Assembly: GCF_003668995.1 (NCBI RefSeq)
Contig: NZ_CP033068.1
Location: forward strand, 930,001-994,000
From: Flavobacterium sp. 140616W15
GTDB taxonomy: Bacteria; Bacteroidota; Bacteroidia; Flavobacteriales; Flavobacteriaceae
Length of the DNA stretch: 64,000 bases
Direction: 5' to 3'
Below, piece after piece: positions 26,788 through 36,588 of this stretch (positions are counted from its first letter, which is position 1; every line of letters begins with the position of its first letter). The translations under genes and the position numbers were made by a program. Under the pieces are notes generated by a model. That model worked only from the letters and a program-made list of their open reading frames with translations, was not told where the DNA came from and searched no databases.

Positions 26788-29087
26788 ATGAAAAACAAAT
26801 TAGTAATACTCTTTTTAGGATGTGCTTTTTTGAGTTATGCTCAAAAAAAAGAAGCCAAAAAAACGGTAAAAATTAAGCCAAGATCAGAGTTCGTTTCAGA
26901 GTTGATGTCAAAAATGACAGTAGATGAAAAAATCGGACAGTTAAATTTACCAACATCAGGAGATATAACAACAGGTCAGGCTAATAGTTCTAATGTTGCT
27001 AAAAATATTGAAGAAGGTAAAGTAGGAGGCTTATTTAATATTAAATCAGTTCAAAAAATTAAAGAAGTACAAAAGATTGCAGTCGAAAAAAGCCGATTGA
27101 AAATTCCTTTGCTTTTTGGTATGGATGTCATTCATGGTTACGAAACTACATTTCCTATTCCGCTAGGATTATCTTGTATTTGGGATATGAAAGCGATAGA
27201 AAGAAGTGCTCAAATTGCGGCCAAAGAAGCTAGTGCCGATGGTATCAACTGGACATTTTCACCTATGGTAGATATTTCTCGTGATCCACGTTGGGGTAGA
27301 GTTTCTGAAGGTTCAGGAGAAGATCCGTACTTAGGTAGCGAAATTGCAAAAGCAATGGTTAATGGATACCAACAACATGATCTTTCAAAAAACAATACGA
27401 TTTTATCATGTGTTAAACACTTTGCTTTATATGGTGCACCAGAAGCAGGACGTGATTACAACACGGTAGATATGAGTAAAATAAGAATGTATAATGAATA
27501 TTTTCCTCCATATAAAGCAGCGATAGATGCAGGAGTAGGTTCAGTTATGGCTTCTTTTAATGAAGTTGACGGAATTCCTGCAACTGGAAGTAAATGGCTT
27601 ATGACAGATGTTTTAAGAAAAGAATGGGGTTTTAAAGGATTTGTAGTTACAGATTATACAGGAATTCCAGAAATGATTGATCATGGAATGGGAGATTTAC
27701 AAACTGTATCTGCATTAGCATTAAACGCAGGTGTAGAGATGGATATGGTAGGAGAAGGATTTCTTACGACATTAAAAAAATCATTGGCAGAGAATAAAGT
27801 AAGCATGGCACAATTAGACAATGCGGTACGCCTTATTCTTGAAGCTAAATATGATTTAGGATTGTTTGAAGATCCATATAAATACTGTGATCCAAAAAGA
27901 GCTAAAACAGAAATTTTTACAGCAAGCCATAGAGCCGAAGCTAGAAAAATTTCTTCACAATCTTTGGTTTTATTGAAAAATGAAAATCAATTATTGCCTT
28001 TAAAAAAATCAGGAACTATTGCAGTAATTGGACCATTGGCAGATGCCAAAGAAAATATGCCAGGTACTTGGAGTGTTGCTACAAATATGAAAACTGCTAT
28101 TTCATTATTAGCAGGAATTAAAGATGTTGCAGGAAAATCTACAAATGTGCTGTATGCAAAAGGAAGTAATCTTGATTACGATGCAGAATTTGAAAAAAAC
28201 GCAACGATGTTTGGTAAAACACTATATCGTGATAACAGAACTAAAGAAGAGTTGCTTGCAGAGGCCTTAAAAGTGGCGTCACAATCGGATGTAATTGTAG
28301 CTGCAATTGGAGAATCTGCAGAGATGAGCGGAGAAAGCAGTAGTAGAACTAATTTAGAAATTCCACAAGCACAAAAAGATCTATTACAAGCATTATTAAA
28401 AACAGGAAAACCAGTTGTTGTAGTTTTATTTGATGGCCGCCCATTAGTAATAAAAGAAGAAAGCGAAACTGTTCCAGCAATTCTTAATGTTTGGTTCGCA
28501 GGAAGTGAAGCAGGACACGCAATTGCAGATGTTTTGTTTGGAGATGAAAATCCTTCAGGAAAATTAACATCAACATTCCCAAGAAGCGTAGGACAAGTGC
28601 CTATTTATTATAACCAAAAAATACAGGAAGACCATTAGTAAACAAAGAAGGGAAATTTGAGAAATTCAGATCAAACTTTATAGACGAAAGAAATGAGCCT
28701 TTATATGCTTTTGGTTATGGATTAAGTTATACAACTTTTGATTATTCAAACTTAAAAATTTCATCTGATAAAATGAACTTCACAGGAAAATTAAATGTTA
28801 CTGTTGATGTTACAAATACAGGAAATTATGATGGTAAAGAAGTAGTTCAATTATACATAAGAGATTTAGTAGGATCAGTTACAAGACCAGTAAGAGAACT
28901 TAAAGGTTTCCAAAAAATTGATATTAAAAAAGGAGAAAAAAGAACTGTGAATTTTGAAATTACTGTTGAGGATTTGAAATTTTACAATTCAGATTTAAAA
29001 TTTATTGCAGAGCCAGGTCAATTCGACATATATGTTGGAACTGATTCAAATGCAGATAAGAAAGTTAGTTTTGAGTTAATCAATTAA
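26788..29087 (+). pseudogene. bglX: GH3 beta-glucosidase (BglX type) with a frameshift
   Basis: The periplasmic enzyme starts with a signal peptide (MKNKLVILFLGCAFLSYAQ). The GH3 N-terminal barrel runs to about residue 390, with LLFGMDVIHGYETTFPIPLG, CVKHFALYGAPEAGRDYN and nucleophile Asp289 in GFVVTDYTG. The GH3 C-terminal domain follows. The frame stops at 28638 within PIYYNQK; the sequence then continues in another frame (NTGRPLVNKEGKFEKF…EPLYAFGYGLSYTTF and a fibronectin III-like domain) to 29087. The break is in the A run 28616-28621 (six A); seven A gives the family motif YYNQKNTGRP and about 766 residues. It would hydrolyse sophoro-oligosaccharides from the GH144 enzyme. It is the last gene of the operon. 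Confidence 0.88.
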
Positions 29088-29113
29088 TTGGTTGGTTAGA
29101 TTGATTCGTGTTT

Positions 29114-29148
29114 GGCCCTTCGTATTGGTTTCGAAGGGCCTTTTTTTT
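29114..29148 (+). terminator. Terminator of the polysaccharide utilization operon
   Basis: A perfect 9-bp GC-rich stem (GGCCCTTCG / CGAAGGGCC, 9-base loop) is followed by eight T, 26 bases past the bglX stop. Confidence 0.95.
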
Positions 29149-29218
29149 AACTTAAAAGGGCGCATTTCTAAAGAAACTTTCTTCCTATTAACTATTTTTA
29201 ACCTTAAAAAATTATACA

Positions 29219-30001
29219 ATGAATACTATTAAAATATTTCGCGTATTTCTAATACTAATACTATTTGTTTTTACATCATGTAATGCCACAAAAAATGGGA
29301 TTGTTGCACATCGTGGAGCATGGAAAAAAAATAATTTACCAGAAAACTCTATAGCAGCACTTAGGCATGCTATCGATTTAAAAGCAGTAGGGTCAGAATT
29401 TGATGTAGTTATGACAGCTGATGACTCGCTTGTTATAAATCACGATCCACATTATAATAAGCTAATTGTAGAAGAGACAAAATATGCAGACTTGATTAAG
29501 TTTAAACTTTCTAATGGAGAAAAGCTACCAACGTTGCGAGAGTATATTCTAGAAGGACTAAAAAATAACAAACACACAACTTTAGTTTGTGAAATAAAAC
29601 CTTCGGGAGTAAGTAAAGAAAGAGGAAAAAAAATTGCATTAAAAGCTGTTGAAATAGTTAAGAGCCTTAAGGCTGAAAAAATAACTACTTATATCAGTTT
29701 TGATTATGACATCTTGAAACAAATTCGCGAAGTCGATTCTAAAACAACATTGCAATATTTAGAAGGTAATAAATCGCCGAAGGAAGTAAAAATAGATAAA
29801 ATTACTGGTGTAGATTATCATTATTCAGTATTTAAAAAACATCCAGATTGGATAAAAGAAGCAAAGGATAATAAGATCACCTTAAATGTATGGACGGTTA
29901 ACGATATTAACGATATGGATTGGATTATCGAGAATAATTTTAATTATATAACCACCAATGAACCAGAGTTATTAAGTGAAAGGATAAAGATTAAAAAATA
30001 G
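29219..30001 (+). CDS. Glycerophosphodiester phosphodiesterase lipoprotein
   Basis: The 260-residue protein has a lipoprotein signal (MNTIKIFRVFLILILFVFTS, then Cys21) and a GDPD TIM barrel. Catalytic elements are His31-Arg32 (VAHRGAW), Glu60 and Asp62 (GSEFDVVMTADD) and His75 (VINHDPHYNK); the C-terminal LNVWTVNDINDMDWIIENNFNYITTNEPE is the family end. It would hydrolyse glycerophosphodiesters to glycerol-3-phosphate and an alcohol outside the cytosol. It follows a strong terminator, so it is a separate unit, possibly shared with the GH43-type gene 46 bases downstream. Confidence 0.92.
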   Translation: MNTIKIFRVFLILILFVFTSCNATKNGIVAHRGAWKKNNLPENSIAALRHAIDLKAVGSEFDVVMTADDSLVINHDPHYNKLIVEETKYADLIKFKLSNGEKLPTLREYILEGLKNNKHTTLVCEIKPSGVSKERGKKIALKAVEIVKSLKAEKITTYISFDYDILKQIREVDSKTTLQYLEGNKSPKEVKIDKITGVDYHYSVFKKHPDWIKEAKDNKITLNVWTVNDINDMDWIIENNFNYITTNEPELLSERIKIKK

Positions 30002-30047
30002 ATTTTTATAAGATTCTATTAAACTTATCTATAAATTATAAAACGAT

Positions 30048-31982
30048 ATGATGAAAAATAACTGTAAACTATACCCAATAGCACTTCTGTTGCTTTTGGT
30101 TGGATGTAAAATTCATAGATCAGAACCTAAAACGAACCTTTTTGGAAAGACAGAATGGTTTGATCCAAATAAACCTGCATCAACATTTTGTAATCCAGTA
30201 AATATTGGATACAATTACACCACCGAAAATCATAATGGAATTCCCGAATCACGTCGTTCGAGTGCAGATCCAGTGATAATTACTTATAAAAACGAATACT
30301 ATTTATTTGGAACCAATCAAGCAGGATTCTTTTGGAGTAAAGATATGTCCAATTGGGAATTTGTTTATGGTAGTTTCCAGAGACGACCAGCCGATGATGA
30401 TCAATGTGCACCAGCAGCTTGGGTAGTAAATGACACGATGTTTTATGTAGGTTCAACATGGAAAAAAGACCATCCTATTTGGAAAACTGCTGACCCAAAA
30501 TCGGGTCGTTGGACAAGACATGTCAATACAGCAATGTTGCCAACTTGGGATCCTGCAATTTTTCAGGACGATGATAAAAAAGTGTATATGTATTATGGTT
30601 CAAGCGGGAAATTACCACTTGTAGGTACAGAAGTAGATTATAAAACATGGCTTCCAGTAGGAAATCCGGCAGATTATGCAAAACTATACGCAGCAACAGA
30701 AGTAGAAGATATTCAGCGTCCATATGGCGAAATAAAAGAAGTTGTGGGCTTAGATCCTGCAAATCATGGATGGGAACGTTTTGGACCTAATAATGATATG
30801 GAGCCTGCACCTTGGGGGAATTTTATCGAAGGAGCGTGGATGACAAAACACAATGGGAAATATTATATGCAATACGGAGCACCAGCTACAGAGTTTAAAG
30901 GCTATGCCAATGGAGTACATGTAGGAGATCATCCGTTAGGTCCATTTGTATACCAAAAACACAATCCGATGTCATATAAACCAGGAGGGTTTGTAATCGG
31001 TGCTGGACACGGAAATACCTTTGCCGATAATTATGGCAATTACTGGAATACAGGAACGTGTAAAATCTCTATAAAAGACCGTTTTGAACGTCGTATCGAT
31101 ATGTTTCCAGCAGGATTCGATAAAGATGATGTAATGTATTCCATTACATCATACGGAGATTTTCCGATAGTATTACCAACGAAACAACGTGATCAGACCA
31201 ATGGAACTTCTTCAGGCTGGATGTTACTTTCGTATAAAAAGCCTGTAACCGTTTCTTCTTCAGAAGAATGTATGGAAGTTCAAACGCATAGAGTTGATAA
31301 CAGTGGAAAAAAAGTATTTGAGAAATTTTGCTACGATGCTAAGAATTTGACCGATGAAGATATTCAAACCTATTGGTCAGCAAAAACGAGCAATCCTGGC
31401 GAATGGTTGCAACTTGATTTAGGTAGAAAGATGCAAATAAAGGCACTGCAAATTAATTATGCCGATCATAAAGCAACACAATACAATAAGGCAATGGATA
31501 TCTATTATCAGTATAAGATATTTATGTCTGACGATGCTGTAAATTGGACTTTGGTTATAGATAAATCTAGAAATGACAAAGATGTACCGCATGATTATGT
31601 AGAGCTAACAAAATCGATTAATGCGCGTTATATAAAAATGGTAAACATACATAATGCTTCAGGATTATTTGCAGTGTCTGATTTTAGAGTTTTTGGAAAT
31701 GGATTATTAGAAAAACCAAAGCCAGTCTCGGAGTTTAAAGTTGACAGAAGTTCGACTGACTCTCGTAATGCAATGATTTCATGGAAAAAACAACCAGATG
31801 CAATTGGCTATACTATTCATTACGGAATTGATCCAAATAAATTATACAACAGCATAATGGTTTATGATGAAAGTAAGTATGATTTTAGAGGTTTAGATAA
31901 AGGCACAAAATATTACTTTACAATTGAAGCTTTTAATGAGAATGGAATTAGTGTAAAAAATGAAATCATCGAAGTGAAATAA
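30048..31982 (+). CDS. GH43-type lipoprotein with discoidin and FN3 domains
   Basis: The 644-residue protein has a lipoprotein signal (Cys20 in LLLLVGCKIHRSE). Residues about 65-385 form a five-bladed GH43/62-type propeller. Three acidic residues match the usual catalytic set: Asp74 in SSADPVII, Asp168 in TWDPAIF and Glu261 in FIEGAWM. Residues about 415-550 resemble an F5/8 type C (discoidin, CBM32-like) domain (DEDIQTYWSAKTSNPGEWLQLDLG), and about 560-640 an FN3 module. It probably acts on arabinose-, xylose- or galactose-containing glycans at the surface; the substrate is not evident. It is 46 bases after the GDPD gene. Confidence 0.87.
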   Translation: MMKNNCKLYPIALLLLLVGCKIHRSEPKTNLFGKTEWFDPNKPASTFCNPVNIGYNYTTENHNGIPESRRSSADPVIITYKNEYYLFGTNQAGFFWSKDMSNWEFVYGSFQRRPADDDQCAPAAWVVNDTMFYVGSTWKKDHPIWKTADPKSGRWTRHVNTAMLPTWDPAIFQDDDKKVYMYYGSSGKLPLVGTEVDYKTWLPVGNPADYAKLYAATEVEDIQRPYGEIKEVVGLDPANHGWERFGPNNDMEPAPWGNFIEGAWMTKHNGKYYMQYGAPATEFKGYANGVHVGDHPLGPFVYQKHNPMSYKPGGFVIGAGHGNTFADNYGNYWNTGTCKISIKDRFERRIDMFPAGFDKDDVMYSITSYGDFPIVLPTKQRDQTNGTSSGWMLLSYKKPVTVSSSEECMEVQTHRVDNSGKKVFEKFCYDAKNLTDEDIQTYWSAKTSNPGEWLQLDLGRKMQIKALQINYADHKATQYNKAMDIYYQYKIFMSDDAVNWTLVIDKSRNDKDVPHDYVELTKSINARYIKMVNIHNASGLFAVSDFRVFGNGLLEKPKPVSEFKVDRSSTDSRNAMISWKKQPDAIGYTIHYGIDPNKLYNSIMVYDESKYDFRGLDKGTKYYFTIEAFNENGISVKNEIIEVK

Positions 31983-32044
31983 TTACAGATTCTATTTTCA
32001 GAAAACGTATAGAAAAACGTACCAGAGTTACAAAGAAATTTGTC

Positions 32045-32052
32045 TATTTTTG
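32045..32052 (+). promoter_or_regulatory. Candidate -7 box of the M28 peptidase gene
   Basis: TATTTTTG fits TAnnTTTG and lies 52 bases before the ATG. It suggests the peptidase is transcribed independently of the glycan genes upstream. Confidence 0.4.
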
Positions 32053-32103
32053 AAATTAAAAGAACTTCTAAAAGTTAACTAATTTCAAAAAGCCATATAA
32101 CCA

Positions 32104-33483
32104 ATGAAAAAAACATCTTTATTAACTATTTTATTTTTAAGTGGATTAACTGCATTTGCACAAACTCCCGATGAAAAAAATATTAAATCTATTTACAAAT
32201 CAGCTTTAACTAACTCTAAATGTTATACATGGTTAGAATACCTGTCTAATGATATTGGAGGGCGCTTGTCAGGCTCAACGAACGCAGCTGAGGCAGTGCA
32301 ATACACAAAAAATCAGTTAGAAAGTATAGGTCTAGACAGAGTATATCTTCAAGAAGTAATGGTACCACATTGGGTTCGTGGAGAAAAAGAAACAGCTTAT
32401 ATTTTAGATAATAAAATTAAAATTGAAGTACCAATTACAGCATTGGGAGGATCGATCGCAACACCAAAAACAGGAGTTACTGCTGAGGTAATCGAAGTAC
32501 AAGGAATAAAAGAATTAAATGAACTAGGAGCTAAAGTAAAAGGTAAAATAGTATTCTTTAACCGACCAATGGATCCTGAAAATGTTGAAACATTTAAATC
32601 ATACGGAGGTTGTGTAGATCAAAGATATGCAGGAGCAAAAGAAGCAGCTAAATTTGGAGCAGTAGGAACAATTGTACGTTCTATGAATTTGAGATTAGAT
32701 GATTTTCCACATACAGGAACACAAAGTTATGGGGATTTGCCAAAATCAGAATACATACCAACCGCTGCAATAAGTACAAATGGAGCTGAATTATTAAGTA
32801 AATCTTTAAAGAAAAATCCAACGCTAAAGTTTTATTTCAAGCAATCTTGCGAGCAATTACCAGATGTATTATCACATAACGTAATAGGAGAAATGAAAGG
32901 AACTGAGAATCCACAAAACATTATGATTGTTGGAGGACATCTTGATTCTTGGGATTTAGCCGATGGTTCACATGATGATGGAGCCGGAGTAGTACAAAGC
33001 ATGGAAGTAGTACGTATCCTTAAAAATTTAGGTTATAAACCTAAAAATACAATTCGTGTAGTCTTGTTTATGAATGAGGAAAATGGAGGTAGAGGTGGAG
33101 CTATGTATGAAGAAATGGCACAAAAAAATAAAGAGAACCATATTTTTGCTTTAGAGAGTGATTCAGGAGGATTCAGTCCGAGAGGATTCTCATTTGAAAC
33201 AGATGATGAAAACTTTAAGAAAATCGAAAGTTACAAAGGATTATTTGAGCCTTATTTGATACATAGTTTTGTAAAAGGGCACAGTGGTTCAGACATTGGA
33301 CACTTAACGTCTAAAACGCTTGTTAAAGCAGGTTTAAAGCCAGATTCGCAACGTTACTTTGATTATCACCATGCAGCCAATGATAAATTTGATGCAATAA
33401 ACAAAAGAGAACTAGAGCTTGGAGCCGCAACAATGGCTTCATTAGTATATCTAATTGATCAAAACGGAATCTTAACGAAATAA
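32104..33483 (+). CDS. Secreted M28 family zinc aminopeptidase
   Basis: The 459-residue protein has a signal peptide (MKKTSLLTILFLSGLTAFAQ), a protease-associated insert (about 105-240) and an M28 catalytic domain. Zinc ligands and catalytic residues are visible: His279 (GGHLDSWD), Asp291 or 292 (SHDDGAG), Glu325-Glu326 (MNEENGGRGG), Asp353 (ESDSGGFSP) and a late His in DYHHAANDKFD. The arrangement resembles carboxypeptidase Q-like peptidases of Bacteroidota. It would process peptides in the periplasm or outside the cell. It has its own promoter box and terminator and is probably not functionally tied to the glycan locus. Confidence 0.92.
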   Translation: MKKTSLLTILFLSGLTAFAQTPDEKNIKSIYKSALTNSKCYTWLEYLSNDIGGRLSGSTNAAEAVQYTKNQLESIGLDRVYLQEVMVPHWVRGEKETAYILDNKIKIEVPITALGGSIATPKTGVTAEVIEVQGIKELNELGAKVKGKIVFFNRPMDPENVETFKSYGGCVDQRYAGAKEAAKFGAVGTIVRSMNLRLDDFPHTGTQSYGDLPKSEYIPTAAISTNGAELLSKSLKKNPTLKFYFKQSCEQLPDVLSHNVIGEMKGTENPQNIMIVGGHLDSWDLADGSHDDGAGVVQSMEVVRILKNLGYKPKNTIRVVLFMNEENGGRGGAMYEEMAQKNKENHIFALESDSGGFSPRGFSFETDDENFKKIESYKGLFEPYLIHSFVKGHSGSDIGHLTSKTLVKAGLKPDSQRYFDYHHAANDKFDAINKRELELGAATMASLVYLIDQNGILTK

Positions 33484-33524
33484 TTAGATTCTAATTTAAA
33501 AAAACAACTCACTTAATTTTGAAT

Positions 33525-33565
33525 TGCCTCCAAAAAGTAATGTACTATTTGGAGGCATTTTTTTT
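33525..33565 (+). terminator. Terminator of the M28 peptidase gene
   Basis: A perfect 10-bp stem (TGCCTCCAAA / TTTGGAGGCA) with a 13-base loop is followed by eight T. Confidence 0.9.
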
Positions 33566-33701
33566 GTTTAAGTTTTTTATTGTTATGTGTTTGATTTATA
33601 TAGTTTTTTAGTTTTATGCTTAATTTAACTATTTAATGACTGGACATTGATGACTAATCATTAAATTTGATTTTTAATCGAATAACTTAAAAATATAAAA
33701 G

Positions 33702-34451
33702 ATGAAACGTTTTGAAAATAAAGTTGCTTTTATTACTGGAGGGAATTCAGGAATAGGTAAAGTTTCAGCTCTTGCAATTGCAAAAGAAGGGGCTGCAGTA
33801 ATGATTACTGATTTAAGTGAAACTTCTCAGGTAGTAGAAGAAATAATAAAAGCAGGAGGTAAAGCTGCGTATGTAAAATGCGATGTTTCTAAGCCAGAAG
33901 AAGTGGAACATGCGGTAAATGAAACAGTAAGAATTTTTGGAAGATTGGATGTGGCTCTTAATAATGCAGGTATTGTGGACACAAGTTTAAGTCATGTTAA
34001 TGAAAAAACACTTGAAGAGTGGAATAAAGTAATTGCAGTAAATTTGAGCGGTGTGTTTTACGGTATGAAATATCAGATTGCGCAAATGCGTAAACAAGGC
34101 GGAGGATCAATCGTTAATATCGGTTCAGTGATGAGTCAGGTTACAGATATGGGAATCGCCTCGTATGTTTCTTCAAAACATGGTGTGGTAGGGTTAACGA
34201 AAGCAGCAGCTCTAGAAAACGGAACAGAAAATATTCGTGTTAATATAATTGGCCCAGGATATATTGAAACTCCTATATTAATGGACAATGCAGGATCTGG
34301 AGCAGCCGAGTATTTAAAATCAAAAACAGCAATGAAGCGATTAGGGAAACCAGAAGAGATAGCTAAAACATTTTTATTTTTAGCGTCAGATGATGCCAGC
34401 TATTGTACAGGAGCCTATTTGCCTGTAGATGGGGGCTATTTAATTCAATAA
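33702..34451 (+). CDS. SDR family NAD(P)-dependent oxidoreductase
   Basis: The 249-residue protein is a classical short-chain dehydrogenase: cofactor motif TGGNSGIGK (residues 12-20), NNAG motif (LNNAGIVD), catalytic Ser in NIGSVMSQ and the Tyr-x-x-x-Lys pair in SYVSSKHGVVG, and a C-terminal DDASYCTGAYLPVDGGYLIQ typical of the FabG-like subgroup. The substrate is unknown. A MarR-type regulator follows 84 bases downstream with a weak hairpin between, so it may control this gene. Confidence 0.93.
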   Translation: MKRFENKVAFITGGNSGIGKVSALAIAKEGAAVMITDLSETSQVVEEIIKAGGKAAYVKCDVSKPEEVEHAVNETVRIFGRLDVALNNAGIVDTSLSHVNEKTLEEWNKVIAVNLSGVFYGMKYQIAQMRKQGGGSIVNIGSVMSQVTDMGIASYVSSKHGVVGLTKAAALENGTENIRVNIIGPGYIETPILMDNAGSGAAEYLKSKTAMKRLGKPEEIAKTFLFLASDDASYCTGAYLPVDGGYLIQ

Positions 34452-34478
34452 TTAGTATCTTTGAAAGATGTTTAAAGG

Positions 34479-34510
34479 AAAAAGAAGGAGAATAGCTTCT
34501 TCTTTTTTTT
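34479..34510 (+). terminator. Weak terminator between the SDR and MarR genes
   Basis: AAAAAGAAG and CTTCTTTTT-type arms can pair around GAGAATAG, followed by a T run. The stem is A/T-rich and partly imperfect. Confidence 0.5.
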
Positions 34511-34535
34511 GTAATCTTGTTTTACAGATAAAATT

Positions 34536-34985
34536 ATGGCTTTTGATAAAAAACAGACTCTTCCTTCTATAAAAAGAGAATTAGGATTAAATCTACTCGA
34601 AACCTTTAATTGGGCGTATACTAAATCTCAATTGTTCTTTGCTAGATATGGATTGACTTCTCAGCAATACAATGTCTTAAAAATATTAGCAGAGAATGAT
34701 AAAGCGTTATCTACTTCTGATATATTGGCACAAATGGTCGAAAAAAATGCTGGAGTTTCACGTTTGGTAGATCGTTTAGTCTTAAAGAAATTAGTAGTAA
34801 AAGAAACTGTAGCATCTGATAAGCGCTTAATTGCAATTATTATCACTAAAGAAGGAGAAACGTTACTGAATAAAGTCAATGAAAATCTTCATGTACTCGA
34901 TGAGGAAGTATATGGAGCATTATCCGATCAGGAAGCAGATCAGTTAAATTACTTATTGAAGAAAATAAAAAACATAGAAATATAA
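34536..34985 (+). CDS. MarR family transcriptional regulator
   Basis: The 149-residue protein has the MarR winged helix-turn-helix (about 35-110): LTSQQYNVLKILAEND, STSDILAQMVEKNAGVSRLVDRLVLKKLVVKE and the wing SDKRLIAIIITKEGE. It would act as a dimeric repressor responding to small molecules. The SDR gene upstream on the same strand is the nearest candidate target. No operator can be picked out. Confidence 0.92.
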   Translation: MAFDKKQTLPSIKRELGLNLLETFNWAYTKSQLFFARYGLTSQQYNVLKILAENDKALSTSDILAQMVEKNAGVSRLVDRLVLKKLVVKETVASDKRLIAIIITKEGETLLNKVNENLHVLDEEVYGALSDQEADQLNYLLKKIKNIEI

Positions 34986-35061
34986 AAAAATAAGTTATCT
35001 CGTTTATTAATGAGTTAAGTAGGCTTAAAACAGGATAAATAGTAGATTAGTTTTTAAAATA

Positions 35062-35103
35062 TAATTTCAGATAGCTTACTGACTTATAAGCTATCTGAAA
35101 TTA
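35062..35103. terminator. Long perfect hairpin between MarR and creD genes
   Basis: A 17-bp perfect inverted repeat (TAATTTCAGATAGCTTA / TAAGCTATCTGAAATTA, 8-base loop) lies between two convergent genes. It has no long T run on either side, so it may end transcription in both directions or be an RNA-stabilising element. Confidence 0.55.
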
Positions 35104-35212
35104 TTTTAAGCTGTTGGATGTAATTATTTTCAGTGCATAAGAGGGATAACCTTCATATCATAAAAGGATATTCCAAATTATTCAGAATCCAAATTGTATC
35201 TAACTTTTTCAG

Positions 35213-36568
35213 TTAATTATTACCCCAATCTATTTTTCTAGAAAAGTACATCACTGCTGCAAGAATTAAAAATAAACCTACGCTACCTACCAATAATGCA
35301 TAATTCTCTAATTGGATAATAACATAAATGAAAGTGTATAATCCGGTGAGTGAAAACCCAATGAATATCGGAAATTTTTTATTCTTTAAAATTGAAAATG
35401 AGTACGCTGTAATTAGCGATATAACGGCTATACCAGATAAAATATACGCTTTGGTAAAATTACTATGTTCAGTTATCGAAATTAATAAAGTATAAAACAT
35501 AATAAGAGCCAAACCAATCATCGAATATTGGAAAATATGAATACTAATTTTGCTCATATTCTGGATTAAAAAGAAAATCAAAAAGGTAAGCCCAATAACA
35601 AGAAAACCATATTTAGAGGCACGCTCGTTTTGTTGGTATTGATCTACAGGAATTACAAAGTCAACCCCGAAACTATATGAACTTAAATCAGGCAAAATAT
35701 CAAAAGCTTGTTGAGAGAATGCTCTGTTGATATGCAAAATTTTCCAATTAGCAATAAATCCAGTTTCGCTTATCTTTTTTGTTTTATCATCCGGCAAGAA
35801 ATTACCAGTAAAGCTTGGTGAAGCCCAATTAGATTTCATTGCAACATTGGTAGTTTTTCCAATCGGTACAATCTTAATTTGCTTACTACCATTGTAGGTA
35901 ATGCCAAAGCTATAATCAGTTTTGGGAGCGGATAGTATTTTTGTCAAATCGACATAACCTGTTTCAAGAGCCTCAGTAGTATCAGATTTAGATGAATTAT
36001 ATACAGGTTCAAAAACATAGTGAGTAGCTCCTAAATTAATTTTCACTTCCTCTTTTATGCTTTTTAGATTTGTAGTTTTAATTAAAATCGTTGCTTTGTC
36101 CCACTGAATAGCCTCTGGAGCAATATTTTTACTGCTAAAATCAGGTCGAATGTAATTACCTTTAAACTTCATATTAGTAGTAAAAACAGCCGACTCGTAA
36201 TTGTTTCTATTCAGTATTTTTGTATCAATATTCGAATTGATATTTAGTTCTTGAGGAAAAAAGTAAGCATATTTTGTAGATGCTACTTTTTGTTTTACAG
36301 TTTCTTTGGTTTTTTCATTTATCGTTACAGTTTCTTCGTAAGAAGTATATGGGATTTTTAATATAGGTCCGTAGATATAGACACTTTCTCCCCATTTGTC
36401 ATTGATTTCAGAGATAACATCGTTTTGTCTATAAGAGCGTTCCGAAATTAAATTCTTCACATATTCCAGAGGAACTAGCAAAAATAGAGTAAGCAAACCT
36501 ACCATAATCATCTTGGCAGTATTAGACTGAAAAATAGAAGTGGGTTTTGGAGTTTCGTTTGTTTCCAT
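35213..36568 (-). CDS. creD: CreD family inner-membrane protein
   Basis: The 451-residue protein belongs to the CreD family of inner-membrane proteins. It has one N-terminal membrane helix (about 19-40), a large periplasmic domain that starts with the family motif LISERSYRQNDVISEINDKWG, and about five C-terminal helices (from about 315). In E. coli CreD is part of the CreBC regulon and affects envelope resistance; in Bacteroidota its role is unclear. It is the last gene of a six-gene minus-strand cluster (39057 to 35213), 20 bases after a small membrane protein gene. Confidence 0.92.
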   Translation of the reverse strand: METNETPKPTSIFQSNTAKMIMVGLLTLFLLVPLEYVKNLISERSYRQNDVISEINDKWGESVYIYGPILKIPYTSYEETVTINEKTKETVKQKVASTKYAYFFPQELNINSNIDTKILNRNNYESAVFTTNMKFKGNYIRPDFSSKNIAPEAIQWDKATILIKTTNLKSIKEEVKINLGATHYVFEPVYNSSKSDTTEALETGYVDLTKILSAPKTDYSFGITYNGSKQIKIVPIGKTTNVAMKSNWASPSFTGNFLPDDKTKKISETGFIANWKILHINRAFSQQAFDILPDLSSYSFGVDFVIPVDQYQQNERASKYGFLVIGLTFLIFFLIQNMSKISIHIFQYSMIGLALIMFYTLLISITEHSNFTKAYILSGIAVISLITAYSFSILKNKKFPIFIGFSLTGLYTFIYVIIQLENYALLVGSVGLFLILAAVMYFSRKIDWGNN

Positions 36569-36588
36569 GGTAAAGTTGTTTTAAGGTT

